A DNA stretch of 64,000 nt from Paracoccus luteus (lineage in GTDB: Bacteria > Pseudomonadota > Alphaproteobacteria > Rhodobacterales > Rhodobacteraceae): positions 1 through 64,000 of the forward strand of contig NZ_SDEA01000008.1 in NCBI RefSeq assembly GCF_004522155.1, read 5' to 3'. Under the pieces are notes generated by a model that did no database searches, was not told where the DNA came from, and worked only from the letters and a program-made list of their open reading frames with translations. The translations under genes and the position numbers were made by a program. Below, in pieces: positions 43,626 through 54,437 of the stretch. Numbering within the stretch: position 1 is the stretch's first letter; every line of letters begins with the position of its first letter.

Positions 43626-44972
43626 TTACCAGTTGTTTCTGAACCAACGAACGGCGCGTTTCAGGCCGATCACGCCCGCCCGCTCGACCGGCATCTCGAA
43701 GTCCCACCACTCGTCCTGCGGATTGGCGGCGTGCAGCGCCAGACCCACCGTCGCGGCGTGACACGGGGCGGTGTGCTGCTGGGCCAGCCCCTGAATGCGC
43801 AGGGGCCGCCCGATGCGGACGTTCTGGCCCAGGATGCGCCCGGCCAGCGCGTCAAGGCCGGGGATCTGGCTGGCCCCGCCGGTCAGCACGACCTGGCGCG
43901 AGGGCATGTGGTCGAACCCCGCCGCGTCCAGCACCGCGCGCACGCCGTCCAGGATCTCTTCGACCCGCGGGCGCATGATGCCGATCAGGTCGGCGCGGCT
44001 GACCGTGCGGCGGTCGGTTTCCCAGTCGCCTGTCTCGGGGCCGGACACCGCGCCGACGGCGATCATCTCCATGTCGTCGCGGCCCGTCGCCTCAAGCCCG
44101 CCGTGGCGGGTCTTCAGCCATTCGGCCGTGTGCATCGGCACCCGCAGCCCCTGGCTGATGTCGCGCGTCACCAGATCGCCGCCCATGCGCACGGCATCGG
44201 CAAAGATCATGTGCTTTTTCAGGAAGATCGAGACGCCGGTGATGCCCCCGCCCATGTCGATGCAGGCGGCGCCCAGTTCCTGTTCATCCTCGACCAGCGC
44301 GGCGCGGCCGGCGGCATAGGCGGCCGATCCGACGCCCGCCAGTTCCAGGTCGCAGCGGCGGATGCACTGGACCAGGTTGCTGGCGGCGGTGCCGTCGATG
44401 GTCAGCACGTGCATGTCCACGGCCAGCCGGTTGCCGACATGGTCGCGCGGATCGCCAAGGCCCGACCGCGCGTCGACGGCAAAGTTCACCGGCTGCGCGT
44501 GCAGCACCTCGCGCCCGCGGCCGAAATCGGGGGCGTCGCACGCGGCCAGCACGGCCGCCACGTCCTGTTCGCCGACCTTGCCGGCGGTCAGCGTGATCTC
44601 TCCGGCCAGGCCATAGGAGGCGGGCCGCGCGCCCGCGATGCTGGCGATGACGTGATCGACGCGCACCCCCGCCTGTTTCTGCGCGCCCTGCACGACATGA
44701 CGCACGGCGCGTTCCGTTTCGCCCATCGTGTCGATCTCGCCATAGCGGACGCCGCGCGACTGGGTGGTGAACTGGCCGATCACGCGAAAGCTGGACTGCC
44801 CGGCCATCGGGCCGACGCCGTCGGTGTCGCGGAACTGGCCGGGGCCGTCGAACTGCAGGATGATGCAGGTGATCTTGGATGTGCCGATGTCCAGCACGGC
44901 CAGCACGCCGCGCGCCATCGCATTGCGGCGCATCTGCCGCATCGTCCGCTGTGCCTGATACAGATCCCTCAT
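43626..44972 (-). CDS. ftsA: cell division protein FtsA
   Basis: The actin-like protein that ties FtsZ to the membrane. The 448-residue protein has the ATPase-fold motifs VLAVLDIGTSKITCIIL and CIDMGGGITGVSIF, the 1C domain between them, and VLTGGASQIPGLDALA. The C-terminus ends in a short amphipathic, Trp-containing helix (GLKRAVRWFRNNW) suited to membrane binding. It is preceded by ftsQ with a 28-base gap. Confidence 0.96.
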   Translation of the reverse strand: MRDLYQAQRTMRQMRRNAMARGVLAVLDIGTSKITCIILQFDGPGQFRDTDGVGPMAGQSSFRVIGQFTTQSRGVRYGEIDTMGETERAVRHVVQGAQKQAGVRVDHVIASIAGARPASYGLAGEITLTAGKVGEQDVAAVLAACDAPDFGRGREVLHAQPVNFAVDARSGLGDPRDHVGNRLAVDMHVLTIDGTAASNLVQCIRRCDLELAGVGSAAYAAGRAALVEDEQELGAACIDMGGGITGVSIFLKKHMIFADAVRMGGDLVTRDISQGLRVPMHTAEWLKTRHGGLEATGRDDMEMIAVGAVSGPETGDWETDRRTVSRADLIGIMRPRVEEILDGVRAVLDAAGFDHMPSRQVVLTGGASQIPGLDALAGRILGQNVRIGRPLRIQGLAQQHTAPCHAATVGLALHAANPQDEWWDFEMPVERAGVIGLKRAVRWFRNNW

Positions 44973-45000
44973 CGCGCCCCTCGTGTCCCCCGCCCGATCC

Positions 45001-46065
45001 TCAGCCCCGTTTCGCCGCCCGGCCGTCCGCCGCGGCCGTCGTCTTGCCCCTGGCGCCGCTTGCGCCGCCCTCGTCCGGCTCGATCAGCGATCCGTCGGGG
45101 GCAAGCTCGGGCAGCCCCTGCGCGCGGCGCAGCGTGTTCTGCGCGGTCAGCCCCAGCCGCAGCACCGGCCGGGCCGGGTCGCGCAGGTCCACCGCCACCA
45201 CGTCGCGCGCCAGCAGGTCGCCGTCGCGCGCCATCGCCAGCGCCTGTTCCAGCGCGGCGACCGCGCGATCCTCGGGCAGCATGATGCGCTGGCCGCGGTC
45301 CAGCACCACGTCCCAGCGCCGCTCGCCCATGCGTTCCAGCCCGCGCAGCCGCGGCAGCACGGGGCCGGCGGCGTCGATCAGGGCCATCGCCTCGGACGCA
45401 TGGGCGCCCGCGCCCTCGCCCGCGATCATCGGCAGGTCGCGGCGCACGTCGCGCGACGTGACCGACGCGACGCGGTGCCCGCCCTTGTCCAGCAGGTCGA
45501 TGCCGCGCGCGTGGCGCCACAGCACGGCGGGCTGGCGTTCGGTCACATGCGCCGACAGGATGCCGCCGGGCTTGATCCGCAGTTCCACCTTTTCGATGGC
45601 GTCCAGCCGCTCGACCTGCGCGCGCAGCCCGTCCAGGTCGATGTCAAAGCTGGACGCGGGCAGCGTGACCGGCAGCATCGCGGCCAGGCCCTTCTCGACG
45701 GCCGGGGATGCGCCGGTGATCTCCATTCGGTGGACCATGAACGCCTCGCGCGTCTGGACCTTTTCGACCAGCGTGGTCACGCCCCCCTGCAGCGACGCGC
45801 GGCGGGTTTCGTCCGACAGCCAGATGCCCGCGACCATGCAGACCAGGAAGGCGGGCAGGCCCACGCGGATGAACCGGCGGTAAAGCGGCGTCAGCCACAT
45901 GCGCGTCAGCCGATAGGCCAGCCGTGACGGCGCCGGATCGCGCCGCTGCGGCCGCGCCGCCGTGGCGACGCCCTGCGCGGGTTGCGGACGCTGGCCCGCC
46001 GGGCGCGCGGGCGCGGGGCGCGCGCCCCAGCCCAGCGGGTGGGTCAGGCGGTTCAATCCCGGCAT
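45001..46065 (-). CDS. ftsQ: cell division protein FtsQ
   Basis: A bitopic divisome scaffold. The start [17 protein letters not shown] gives 354 residues and overlaps the end of ddl by 13 bases. A basic Pro/Arg cytoplasmic part is followed by one membrane segment (about 60-80, [17 protein letters not shown]), a POTRA domain (about 95-165, [16 protein letters not shown]) and the FtsQ beta domain. A charged tail of about 40 residues ends the protein. Assignment rests on domain order and operon position. Confidence 0.93.
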   Translation of the reverse strand: MPGLNRLTHPLGWGARPAPARPAGQRPQPAQGVATAARPQRRDPAPSRLAYRLTRMWLTPLYRRFIRVGLPAFLVCMVAGIWLSDETRRASLQGGVTTLVEKVQTREAFMVHRMEITGASPAVEKGLAAMLPVTLPASSFDIDLDGLRAQVERLDAIEKVELRIKPGGILSAHVTERQPAVLWRHARGIDLLDKGGHRVASVTSRDVRRDLPMIAGEGAGAHASEAMALIDAAGPVLPRLRGLERMGERRWDVVLDRGQRIMLPEDRAVAALEQALAMARDGDLLARDVVAVDLRDPARPVLRLGLTAQNTLRRAQGLPELAPDGSLIEPDEGGASGARGKTTAAADGRAAKRG

Positions 46066-46988
46066 AGCGCGTCCTCTACCATCCAGCGGACCAGCGCCGG
46101 GAAATCCATGCCGGCCTGCGCGGCCTGTTCGGGCGCAAGCGAGGTGGGCGTCATCCCCGGCTGGGTGTTGGTTTCCAGCAGCACCAGCCCCGCCAGCCCG
46201 CGGCTGTCGTCCCAGCGGAAGTCGGTCCGGCTGAGGCCGCGGCACCCCAGCGCGCGATGGGCGCGCAGGGCATAGTCGCCGCAGGCGGCGGCAATGTCGG
46301 CGGGGATGTCGGCGGGCACGACATGGCGCGACCCGCCGGCGGTGTATTTCGCGTCATAGTCATACCAGCCGTCGGTGATGATCTCGGTCACGCCCAGCGC
46401 CCGGTCGCCCAGCACGGTGGTCGTCAGCTCGCGCCCCGGCGCATAGGTTTCGACCATCACATGCGCGGGCATGGCACCGGACAACTGCGGCGGGCCGCCC
46501 GCGCCGTCATGGACGATATAGACGCCGATCGACGACCCCTCGTCGTTGGGCTTGACCACATAGGGCGGCGGCAGGACATGGCGGGCGCGCACCTCGTCCG
46601 CGCAGGCGACCACGCTGTCCACCACCGGCAGGCCCGCGTCGCGGAACGCCTGCTTGGCGCGGGTCTTGTCCATCGCCAGCGCCGACGCCAGCACGCCCGA
46701 GTGGGTATAGGGCAGGCGCAGCCATTCCAGCAGGCCCTGGACGCAGCCATCCTCGCCCCAGCGGCCGTGCAGCGCGTTGAAGACGACGTCGGGCGCGGCC
46801 TCGGCCAGCCGCGACGGCAGCGTCGCGCCGTCATCGGGGCCAAGAGCGATCTCGACCACCGTGTATCCCGCCACCCGCAGCGCATCCGCGCATTCGCGAC
46901 CCGACGACAGCGACACCTCTCGCTCGACCGAGGGGCCACCCATCAGGACTGCTACGGTGTGGGCTGTCCTGCTCGACCTGCCCGCCAC
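46053..46988 (-). CDS. ddl: D-alanine--D-alanine ligase
   Basis: Makes the D-Ala-D-Ala dipeptide for peptidoglycan. GTG 46988 has AAGG about nine bases upstream; 311 residues. ATP-grasp features are [17 protein letters not shown] (N-terminal), the [16 protein letters not shown] segment, and the Mg-binding [24 protein letters not shown]-type end with NTQPGMT. It belongs to the run murB-ddl-ftsQ-ftsA-ftsZ. The 239-base gap to murB holds no gene that I can support. Confidence 0.95.
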   Translation of the reverse strand: MAGRSSRTAHTVAVLMGGPSVEREVSLSSGRECADALRVAGYTVVEIALGPDDGATLPSRLAEAAPDVVFNALHGRWGEDGCVQGLLEWLRLPYTHSGVLASALAMDKTRAKQAFRDAGLPVVDSVVACADEVRARHVLPPPYVVKPNDEGSSIGVYIVHDGAGGPPQLSGAMPAHVMVETYAPGRELTTTVLGDRALGVTEIITDGWYDYDAKYTAGGSRHVVPADIPADIAAACGDYALRAHRALGCRGLSRTDFRWDDSRGLAGLVLLETNTQPGMTPTSLAPEQAAQAGMDFPALVRWMVEDALCRD

Positions 46989-47227
46989 AACTGCCTTTTC
47001 CGCCCCGGTTGGCCGGGGACCGTTGCGGGGTGGTTCACCCCGAATCCGCGCGCCGTTGGCGGCGCTGCGTCACGGCCATGATAGTCACAAGCGCGGCATC
47101 GGGGAAAGGGGGTTTCTGTGGAAAGGAACGCCGCCGCGTCAGCGGCTTGCCCGCCGGATCGGACAGGCCGCCGGGGCGATGGCGGGCGGCGGTGGCGCGG
47201 GGCGGCCTCGCGCGTCCATCGCGCCGC

Positions 47228-48163
47228 TCAACCTGCGCGTGTGTGCGCCGGGTCGCCGATGCGGATGACCTCCCACGTCAGCTCGTGCCCCGAGGCGGCG
47301 CGGACGCGGTCGCGGACCAGCTCGCCCAGCGCCTCAAGCTCGGCCGCGGTCGCGCCGCCGGTGTTGATCAGAAAGTTGGGGTGCTTCTCGCTCATCTGCG
47401 CGCCACCCAGGCGTTGGCCGCGCAGGCCGGCGGCGTCGATCAGCGTCCACGCCTTCAGCGCGTGGCTGTCGTCGGCGCGCCCGGTGGAACTGTGCCCGGC
47501 AGGGTTGCGGAAGGTCGATCCGGCGCTGCGGTCGCGGGTGGGCTGGCTGGCGTCGCGGCGGGAAAGCTGGTCGTCCATCCGCGTGGCCAGCGCATCGGGG
47601 TCGCCGTGTTCGGCGCGGAAACTGGCGCGGGTGACGACCCAGCCGGGCGGGATCTCGGCGTGGCGATAGGCGAACCCCAGCTCGGCCGCGCCCAGCGTCA
47701 CCGCCGCCCCGTCGCGCGCGACCAGATCGGCGCTGACCAGATGATCGGCCACATAGCTGCCATAGCAGCCCGCGTTCATGCGCACCGCGCCCCCGATGCT
47801 GCCGGGGATTGTGCGCAGGAACGTCAGGTCCAGCCCGGCTTCGGCCGCGCGGCGGGCGACATGGGCGTCCAGCGCGGCGGCGCCCGCGTGGACCAGATCG
47901 CCGTCGATCTCGATGCCATTGAAGCCGCGGCCAAGGCGGATCACAACGCCCCGGATGCCGCCGTCGCGCACGATCAGGTTCGACCCGACGCCCATCGGAA
48001 AGACCGGCACGGCGGGATCGAGGGCGCGCAGGAAGGCCGACAGGTCGTCCGCGTCGGCGGGCTGGAACAGCCAGTCGGCCGGGCCGCCGACGCGCAGCCA
48101 GGTCAGGTCGGCCAGCGCGCGGCCGGGGGTCAGGGCGCCGCGCGGGCTGGGTAGGTCGGTCAT
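47228..48163 (-). CDS. murB: UDP-N-acetylenolpyruvoylglucosamine reductase
   Basis: The FAD enzyme forming UDP-MurNAc. ATG 48163 has GAGG five bases upstream; 311 residues. FAD-domain features are [17 protein letters not shown] and [12 protein letters not shown] (PMGVGSN). The catalytic serine region is [13 protein letters not shown], and the C-terminal [23 protein letters not shown] shows the type I fold. Its natural partner murC is 3.7 kb away because choX, betC and a few small genes lie between. Confidence 0.96.
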   Translation of the reverse strand: MTDLPSPRGALTPGRALADLTWLRVGGPADWLFQPADADDLSAFLRALDPAVPVFPMGVGSNLIVRDGGIRGVVIRLGRGFNGIEIDGDLVHAGAAALDAHVARRAAEAGLDLTFLRTIPGSIGGAVRMNAGCYGSYVADHLVSADLVARDGAAVTLGAAELGFAYRHAEIPPGWVVTRASFRAEHGDPDALATRMDDQLSRRDASQPTRDRSAGSTFRNPAGHSSTGRADDSHALKAWTLIDAAGLRGQRLGGAQMSEKHPNFLINTGGATAAELEALGELVRDRVRAASGHELTWEVIRIGDPAHTRAG

Positions 48164-48316
48164 CGGCACCTCGGGTCTTTGCGCGCGTTACTAGGGGCGC
48201 GCGCTGCGACCGGCAAGCGGGCCGCGCGGGTTGCAATCCATCCCATGCGGCGGCACGATCCGCGCCGCAGACCGCCCGCATCCCGCGCGGCGGCCCCCTT
48301 TTGGCGAGGCTTGCCC

Positions 48317-49258
48317 ATGACCACCCGCCTTTTGATCCCGCTGACCGTGCTGGCCGCCCTGTCCACTTCGGCCGCGCTGGCCGCCGACGACCCCGCCGCC
48401 TGCGGCACGATCCGGCTGTCGGACCCCGGCTGGACCGACATCACCGCGACCAACGGCGTCGCCGCCACGGTGTTGGACGCGCTGGGATATCAGGCCGACG
48501 TGCAGACCCTGTCCGTGCCGATCGGATACGAGGCGATGAAGGGCGGCAACATCGACGTGTTCCTGGGCAACTGGATGCCCGCGCAAAAGGCGTTCCGCGA
48601 CGATCTGGACAAGTCTGGCGCCGCGGTCGAACTGGTGCAGAACCTGACCGGGGCCAAGTTCACGCTGGGCGTCAACAAGGCCGGCGCCGATCTGGGCGTG
48701 ACGGATTTCTCGCAGCTCGACGCGCAGCGCGACGCCTTTGACGGCAAGATCTACGGGATCGAGCCGGGCGCGCCCGCCAACCAGTCCATCGCCAAGATGA
48801 TCGCCGACGACAAGCACGGGCTGGGCGACTGGGAACTGGTCGAATCGGGCGAGCAGGCGATGCTGGCGCAGGTCACGCGCAACGACCAGGCGGGCACGCC
48901 CACGGTGTTCCTGGCGTGGGCGCCGCACCCGATGAACGTCGCCCACCAGATCACCTATCTGTCGGGCGGCGACGCCGAGTTCGGCCCCGATTTCGGCGGC
49001 GCGACGGTCCACACGCTGGCCCGCACCGGCTGGCCGGAACAATGCCCCAACGCGGCCAGGCTGCTGACCCAGATGACCTTTGACGTGGACATGGAAAACG
49101 CCCTGATGGGCGGCATCCTGAACGACGGGCAGGACGGGCGGACCGCGGCCAAGGCGTGGCTTGCGGCGAACCCCGCCCCGCTGGCGGGCTGGCTGGACGG
49201 CGTGACCACGCTGGACGGACAACCGGGCCTTGCCGCGGTCGAAGCCGCGCTGAAGTGA
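48317..49258 (+). CDS. choX: choline/betaine ABC transporter substrate-binding protein (ChoX-like)
   Basis: A periplasmic binding protein for choline or related quaternary amines. ATG 48317 gives 313 residues, with a signal peptide at 1-22 (LTVLAALSTSAALAAD). The OpuAC-type fold is shown by RLSDPGWTDITATNGVAATVL, the NIDVFLGNWMPAQ segment with Trp, and AWAPHPMN, where aromatic residues make the choline cage. No permease or ATPase gene is adjacent, so it must work with a transporter encoded elsewhere, or choW/choV were lost. Confidence 0.9.
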   Translation: MTTRLLIPLTVLAALSTSAALAADDPAACGTIRLSDPGWTDITATNGVAATVLDALGYQADVQTLSVPIGYEAMKGGNIDVFLGNWMPAQKAFRDDLDKSGAAVELVQNLTGAKFTLGVNKAGADLGVTDFSQLDAQRDAFDGKIYGIEPGAPANQSIAKMIADDKHGLGDWELVESGEQAMLAQVTRNDQAGTPTVFLAWAPHPMNVAHQITYLSGGDAEFGPDFGGATVHTLARTGWPEQCPNAARLLTQMTFDVDMENALMGGILNDGQDGRTAAKAWLAANPAPLAGWLDGVTTLDGQPGLAAVEAALK

Positions 49259-49352
49259 CGCAAGGGGCGGGCGGTCCCTCCGGCCGCCCCCGCATCATCC
49301 GCCCCAGGCCGCACGGCCCGCGGCCCCCTGCCGCTTTGCCCCAAAAGGCCCC

Positions 49353-50855
49353 ATGTCCCGCCCCAACATCCTGATCCTGATGGCCGACCAGCTTTCGGGG
49401 GTGCTGTTCCCCGATGGCCCCGCGCCGTTCCTGAACGCGCCGCACCTGCGCGCGCTGGCCGAACGTTCCGCGCGGTTCGCCAACTGCTATACCGCCAGCC
49501 CGCTGTGCGCGCCCGCGCGGGCCTCGTTCATGTCGGGGCAGCTGCCGCGGCGGACGCGGGTCTATGACAACGCGGCCGAGTTCGCGTCCGACATCCCGAC
49601 CTATGCCCACCATCTGCGCCGCGCGGGTTATGCCACCTGCCTGTCGGGCAAGATGCATTTCGTCGGCCCCGACCAGATGCACGGGTTCGAGGAGCGGCTG
49701 ACCACCGACATCTATCCCGCCGACTTCGGCTGGACCCCCGACTATCGCAAGCCGGGAGAGCGGATCGACTGGTGGTATCACAACATGGGGTCCGTCACCG
49801 GCGCGGGCGTGGCCGAGATCACCAACCAGTATGAATATGACGACGAGGTCGCCTATAACGCCTGCCGCAAGCTTTACGACCTGTCGCGGGGGGCGGACGA
49901 CCGGCCGTGGTGCCTGACGGTCAGCTTTACCCACCCCCACGACCCTTTCGTCGCCCGCCGCCGTTACTGGGATCTCTACGAAGGCGCGGCGGAGCGTGAG
50001 CCGCCCGAGGCCATCCCCTATGACGCGCACGACCCCCATGCGCAGCGCATCCTGGACGCCTGCGACTGGCGCAGCTTTGACATCACCGCCGATCAGGTGC
50101 GCCGCGCGCGGCAGGGGTATTTCGCCAACATCAGCTATATCGACGACAAGGTCGGGCAGATCATGGACGTGCTGCGCGACACCCGCCAGGACGCCATCGT
50201 CGTCGTGCTGTCGGACCACGGCGAGATGCTGGGCGACCGCGGCCTGTGGTTCAAGATGAACTTCTACGACCCGTCCGCCCGCGTGCCGCTGATGATCGCG
50301 GCGCCGGGCATGGCCGCGGGGCGCGTGGACACGCCGGTCAGCACCATCGACCTGCTGCCGACGCTGGCCGATCTGGCCGGCATCTCGCTGGCCGAGGTGT
50401 CGCCGTGGACCGACGGGGAAACGCTGGTGCCGGTCGCGGCGGGCGGGCCGCGTTCGCCGGTGCCGATGGAATACGCCGCCGAGGCGAGCGTGACGCCGCT
50501 GGTGGCGATCCGCGACGGGCGCTGGAAATACACCCGCTGCTTGGCCGATCCCGAACAGCTGTTCGACATGGACGCCGATCCGGGCGAGCGCACGAACCTT
50601 GCCCCCGATCCCGCCCACGCCGCCACGCTGGCGCGGCTGCGCGCGCTGGCGGACGCCCGCTGGGATCTGCCCGCCTATGACGCCGAGGTGCGCGAAAGCC
50701 AGGCGCGGCGCTGGGTGGTCTATGAGGCGCTGCGCAACGGCGCCTATTTCCCGTGGGATTACCAGCCGCTGATGCAGGCGTCCGAGCGTTACATGCGCAA
50801 TCACATGAACCTGGACACGCTGGAGGAATCGAAGCGATTCCCGCGCGGCGAATAG
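49353..50855 (+). CDS. betC: choline-sulfatase
   Basis: Hydrolyses choline-O-sulfate to choline and sulfate. The 500-residue sulfatase has the formylglycine motif CAPAR (Cys52, PLCAPARASFMSG), metal-site MADQ near the start, SGKMHFVGPDQMHGFEERL and the late SDHGEMLGDRGLW. The C-terminal choline-sulfatase part carries the YMRNHMNLD end. It lies 94 bases after choX on the same strand and 2 bases from a convergent gene. The usual partner betI and betAB are absent. Confidence 0.95.
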   Translation: MSRPNILILMADQLSGVLFPDGPAPFLNAPHLRALAERSARFANCYTASPLCAPARASFMSGQLPRRTRVYDNAAEFASDIPTYAHHLRRAGYATCLSGKMHFVGPDQMHGFEERLTTDIYPADFGWTPDYRKPGERIDWWYHNMGSVTGAGVAEITNQYEYDDEVAYNACRKLYDLSRGADDRPWCLTVSFTHPHDPFVARRRYWDLYEGAAEREPPEAIPYDAHDPHAQRILDACDWRSFDITADQVRRARQGYFANISYIDDKVGQIMDVLRDTRQDAIVVVLSDHGEMLGDRGLWFKMNFYDPSARVPLMIAAPGMAAGRVDTPVSTIDLLPTLADLAGISLAEVSPWTDGETLVPVAAGGPRSPVPMEYAAEASVTPLVAIRDGRWKYTRCLADPEQLFDMDADPGERTNLAPDPAHAATLARLRALADARWDLPAYDAEVRESQARRWVVYEALRNGAYFPWDYQPLMQASERYMRNHMNLDTLEESKRFPRGE

Positions 50856-50857
50856 GT

Positions 50858-51289
50858 CTACATCTTCACGCCCGGCAGGCGGCTGGCCTGCCGCACCCAG
50901 TCGGTGAACCGCGCCGCGTCGACCGTCTCGCCCTCGTGCAGGTGCCAGTAACGCACCTCGTCCTGGCGCGAGGGTTCGGGCGGCGGCGGGTCAAGCTGCG
51001 CGCCGCGAAAGAACGCGACCTTGATGTATCGCGTCAGGCAGTGCAGCCCCAGGAACCAGCCGCCGTCCCCCGGACCGTAAAGCGGCGAGTTCCACTTGAC
51101 CGCCTTGGCCACCCCCGGCACCGCGGCGACGATCAGGCGGTCAAGCTCGCGCGCGGCGTCCTGTTTCCAGCCCGGCGCGGCGTCCAGCCAGGCGGCCACC
51201 GGCGCGTCGCCGTAACCCTTGGGGATCTGGGGATTGCCGCCCGCCAGCAGGCGGGGGCGCGGCGTGTCGTCGTTGGCGTCCTCGGGCAT
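50858..51289 (-). CDS. DUF1801 domain protein
   Basis: The 143-residue protein (start MPEDANDDTPRPRLLAGG; an ATG at 51328 would add 13 residues) has the DUF1801/YdhG fold: WLDAAPGWKQDAARELDRLI, then VKWNSPLYGPGDGGWFLGLH and IKVAFFRGAQLDPPP. Function is unknown for the family. It is convergent with betC and may have come with it or belong to the original minus-strand cluster. Confidence 0.85.
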   Translation of the reverse strand: MPEDANDDTPRPRLLAGGNPQIPKGYGDAPVAAWLDAAPGWKQDAARELDRLIVAAVPGVAKAVKWNSPLYGPGDGGWFLGLHCLTRYIKVAFFRGAQLDPPPPEPSRQDEVRYWHLHEGETVDAARFTDWVRQASRLPGVKM

Positions 51290-51350
51290 GGCGGCGTCCC
51301 TGCGTGGGGGTTTGGTCCAGCCTGCCACGGATGCCGGGCGGGCGCGACCC

Positions 51351-51632
51351 TCAGCGCCGCCGGTGCGCGGCCCAGAATCCGGCGACCGCGCCGGTGACCA
51401 GCGACACCAGCGCGGGCGTCACGACGAAAAAGATGATGCCCGCCTGCCGCGCCATCTGGTCCAGCGGCAGCACGTTCTGGGTGATGATCCAGCCGCCGAT
51501 GGCGACCACGGCGCAGAACGCCAGCGCCATCGCCAAGCCCAGCGGCCCGTTCCGGCGCGTCAGCCACCATGCCGCAAGCCCCGGCAGGATGGCCGCGATC
51601 AGGCCCGGAACCAGCCATTCGCCCAAGATCAT
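51351..51632 (-). CDS. small membrane protein, 93 aa
   Basis: Three hydrophobic segments (about 5-22, 30-50 and 65-88) and a basic end (AAHRRR). I do not recognise a named family. Its ATG lies 4 bases past the preceding DUF2484 stop, so it belongs to the murC operon. Cell-wall involvement is guilt by association. Confidence 0.75.
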   Translation of the reverse strand: MILGEWLVPGLIAAILPGLAAWWLTRRNGPLGLAMALAFCAVVAIGGWIITQNVLPLDQMARQAGIIFFVVTPALVSLVTGAVAGFWAAHRRR

Positions 51633-51636
51633 GACG

Positions 51637-51909
51637 TCAGTCCCTTTCCGCCGTTGGCAGGGCGCGGCCCAGATGCGCGTCCGGCCGCCGCGGGGGCCGC
51701 AGCAGCAGCGCCAGCCCGACCAGGAAGGCCGCCAGCCCCAGCAGCGGCCCGCATTTCCACGTCACCAGCCCCAGGATCGGCACGCCCGCGACGACCGCCG
51801 CGACCAGCGCCCGCATGTGATAGCGGTGCCGCAGCCTGCCGATCAGCAACACCCCCAGAACCCAGATCGCGCTGGCCGCCACGCACAGGATGATGTGCCC
51901 CACCGGCAC
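51637..51909 (-). CDS. DUF2484 family membrane protein
   Basis: A 90-residue protein with about three hydrophobic segments; the WVLGVLLIGRLRHRYHMRALVAA and GLVTWKCGPLLGLAA stretches fit DUF2484, a family found next to murC in Rhodobacterales. GTG 51909 starts it, 3 bases past the murC stop. The function is unknown. Confidence 0.8.
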   Translation of the reverse strand: MPVGHIILCVAASAIWVLGVLLIGRLRHRYHMRALVAAVVAGVPILGLVTWKCGPLLGLAAFLVGLALLLRPPRRPDAHLGRALPTAERD

Positions 51910-51912
51910 CGG

Positions 51913-53337
51913 TCAGGCCGCCCGCGCCAGCAGGCGGTCGGGCAGCCCGTTCGCCCAGGCGCTGATCGTGCCCGCGCCCAGACAGACCACCATGTCGCCC
52001 GGCCGCGCCTGTTCGCGGACCAGCCGTTCCAGATCGCCTTCGTCCATCACCGCGCGGGCGTGGCGGTGGCCGTGGGCGATCAGCCCGGCCACCAGATCGT
52101 CGCGGCTTGCGCCGGGGATCGGGTCTTCGCCCGCAGAATAGACCTCGGCGATGGCGACGACATCCGCCTCGTTGAAGCAGGTGCAGAAGTCGTCGAACAG
52201 GTTCGACAGCCGCGAATAGCGGTGCGGCTGGTGGACGGCGATCACGCGGCCCTTGGTCGCCTGCCGCGCCGCCTTCAGGACGGCCGCGATCTCGACCGGG
52301 TGATGGCCGTAGTCGTCGATGATGGTGACGCCGCCGACCTCGGCCACCTTGGTAAAGCGCCGCCCGACGCCTGCGAACGCCGCCAGTGCGTCGCGGATCT
52401 GCGCGCGTTTCAGCCCCAGATGCCGCGCCACGGCAATGGCCGACAGCGCGTTCGAGACGTTGTGGTCGCCCGGCATCGGCAGGGTGCAACCCTCGATCAT
52501 CGGCACTTCGCCGTCCTCGCCGCGCTCGCCCTGCAGGGCCACGTCGAAATGGGCCACGCCGTCTTCATAGCGCAGGTTCACCGCCCGCACGTCGGCCTGC
52601 GCGTTGAAGCCGAAGGTCACGACGCGGCGATCGGTGACGCGGCCGACAAGGCTTTGCACCTCGGGGTGGTCGGTGCAGCAGACGGCGAGGCCATAGAAGG
52701 GGATGTTCGACACGAAATCGGTGAAGCCCTTGCGCAACGCGTCGAAGCTGCCCCAGTGCTCCATATGCTCGGGGTCGATGTTGGTGACGATGGCGATGGT
52801 CGCGGGCAGGCGGTTAAAGCTGCCGTCCGATTCGTCGGCCTCGACCACCATCCATTCGCCCGCGCCCGCGCGGGCGTTCGAGCCATAGGCGTGAATCACG
52901 CCGCCGTTGATGACCGTCGGGTCCAGCCCGCCCGCGTCCAGCAGGGTCGCCACCATCGTCGTGGTGGTGGTCTTGCCGTGAGTCCCCGCGATGGCGATGT
53001 TCGATTTCAGCCGCATCAGCTCCGCCAGCATCTCGGCCCGACGCACCACCGGCAGACCACGGCGGCGGGCTTCCTCAAGCTCGGGGTTGCCCTTCTTGAT
53101 GGCAGTGGAGATCACGACCACGCCCGCGTCGCCGATGTTCTCGGCCCGCTGGCCCTCGAAGACGGTGGCGCCCAGCCTTTCCAGCCGGTCGGTGATCTTG
53201 GATTTCTTCGCGTCCGACCCCTGCACGGCATAGCCCAGCGTCATCAGCACCTCGGCGATGCCGGACATGCCGATGCCGCCGATGCCGACGAAATGGATGG
53301 GGCCCAGCTCGCCGGGCAGTTTGGTGGCAGCGTTCAT
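51913..53337 (-). CDS. murC: UDP-N-acetylmuramate--L-alanine ligase
   Basis: Adds L-Ala to UDP-MurNAc. The 474-residue Mur ligase has the N-terminal [15 protein letters not shown], the ATP loop [10 protein letters not shown] (118-127), [12 protein letters not shown] and [10 protein letters not shown], and the C-terminal [18 protein letters not shown]. The ATG overlaps the murG stop as ATGA. Confidence 0.97.
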   Translation of the reverse strand: MNAATKLPGELGPIHFVGIGGIGMSGIAEVLMTLGYAVQGSDAKKSKITDRLERLGATVFEGQRAENIGDAGVVVISTAIKKGNPELEEARRRGLPVVRRAEMLAELMRLKSNIAIAGTHGKTTTTTMVATLLDAGGLDPTVINGGVIHAYGSNARAGAGEWMVVEADESDGSFNRLPATIAIVTNIDPEHMEHWGSFDALRKGFTDFVSNIPFYGLAVCCTDHPEVQSLVGRVTDRRVVTFGFNAQADVRAVNLRYEDGVAHFDVALQGERGEDGEVPMIEGCTLPMPGDHNVSNALSAIAVARHLGLKRAQIRDALAAFAGVGRRFTKVAEVGGVTIIDDYGHHPVEIAAVLKAARQATKGRVIAVHQPHRYSRLSNLFDDFCTCFNEADVVAIAEVYSAGEDPIPGASRDDLVAGLIAHGHRHARAVMDEGDLERLVREQARPGDMVVCLGAGTISAWANGLPDRLLARAA

Positions 53338-54437
53338 GCGGCAAGCTCCGTCACGAGATCATGCAGGCGGGCCGCCGCGTCGGGGCGGCCCAGCGACAGG
53401 GCGGCGGCGGCCATGCTGGCCGCGCGGGTTCCGTCCGAAAGGATGGCGTGCAGGTCGCGCGTCAGGCTGGCCGCGTCAAGCACCGATTCCGGCAGCACGA
53501 CCGCCGCGCCTGCATCGGCCAGCGCGCGGGCATTGGCCGACTGGTGGTCGCCCGCCGCAGCCGCAAAGGGGATCAGGATCGCGGGCCGCCCGATGCCGGT
53601 GATGTCAGCCAGCGACGAGGCCCCTGCGCGGCTGACGACCAGCTGCGCCGCCGCGATGCGTTCGGGCACGTCGGAAAAGAACGGCCGCACCTCGGCCGCG
53701 ACGCCGGCGCGGGCATAGGTTGCGGTGACGCCCTCGGCGTCCTCGGCCCGCGCCTGATGGCTGACCGACAGCCGCGCGCGCATCGCGTCGGGCAGCGCGG
53801 CGACGGCGTCGGGCACGATCTGCGACAGCACCCGCGCCCCCTGCGACCCGCCGATGACCAGCAGGCGCAGCGGCCCGTCGCCCGGCGGCGCATAGGGCGC
53901 GCCGATGCGGTCCAGCACCGCCTGGCGCACCGGGTTGCCGGTGTGGATGGCCGTCACGCCGCCGGGCATCGCGGTGGGCCAGGTGCCGCAGGCCACGGTC
54001 TGGACGCGGCGGGCAAAGGCGCGGTTGACGCGGCCCATCACGCCGTTCTGTTCATGGATCATGCGGGGGATGCCCAGGGCCAGCGCCGCGCTCATCGCTG
54101 GGATGGTCGGATAGCCGCCAAAGCCCACGACGACCGCCGGACGGTCGCGACGCATGGCCGCGACGGCGCGGGCGATCCCGACGGCGATCCGGGGCAGAAC
54201 GGTCAGCTTGCCCGCCAGCCCGCCCCGCGCCGTGGTGGCCGATGGCACGATCTTGCGGATCACCGCCTCGGGGAACCCGCCGGCATAGCGCGCGCCGCGT
54301 TCGTCGGTGGACAGCGTGACGCGCCAGCCCGCCGCCAGCAGCCGTTCGGCCAGCGCCTGCGCGGGGAACATGTGCCCGCCGGTGCCGCCCGCCGCGATCA
54401 GCGCCAGCCTGCCGTTGCCGTTGTCGCCGCCGCTCAT
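53334..54437 (-). CDS. murG: lipid II synthase MurG
   Basis: Transfers GlcNAc to lipid I at the inner membrane. Start ATG 54437 ([18 protein letters not shown]) overlaps the ftsW stop as ATGA; 367 residues. Features are the glycine loop [11 protein letters not shown] (17-27), the [13 protein letters not shown] segment, [24 protein letters not shown] and the sugar-nucleotide site [22 protein letters not shown]. Confidence 0.97.
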   Translation of the reverse strand: MSGGDNGNGRLALIAAGGTGGHMFPAQALAERLLAAGWRVTLSTDERGARYAGGFPEAVIRKIVPSATTARGGLAGKLTVLPRIAVGIARAVAAMRRDRPAVVVGFGGYPTIPAMSAALALGIPRMIHEQNGVMGRVNRAFARRVQTVACGTWPTAMPGGVTAIHTGNPVRQAVLDRIGAPYAPPGDGPLRLLVIGGSQGARVLSQIVPDAVAALPDAMRARLSVSHQARAEDAEGVTATYARAGVAAEVRPFFSDVPERIAAAQLVVSRAGASSLADITGIGRPAILIPFAAAAGDHQSANARALADAGAAVVLPESVLDAASLTRDLHAILSDGTRAASMAAAALSLGRPDAAARLHDLVTELAA

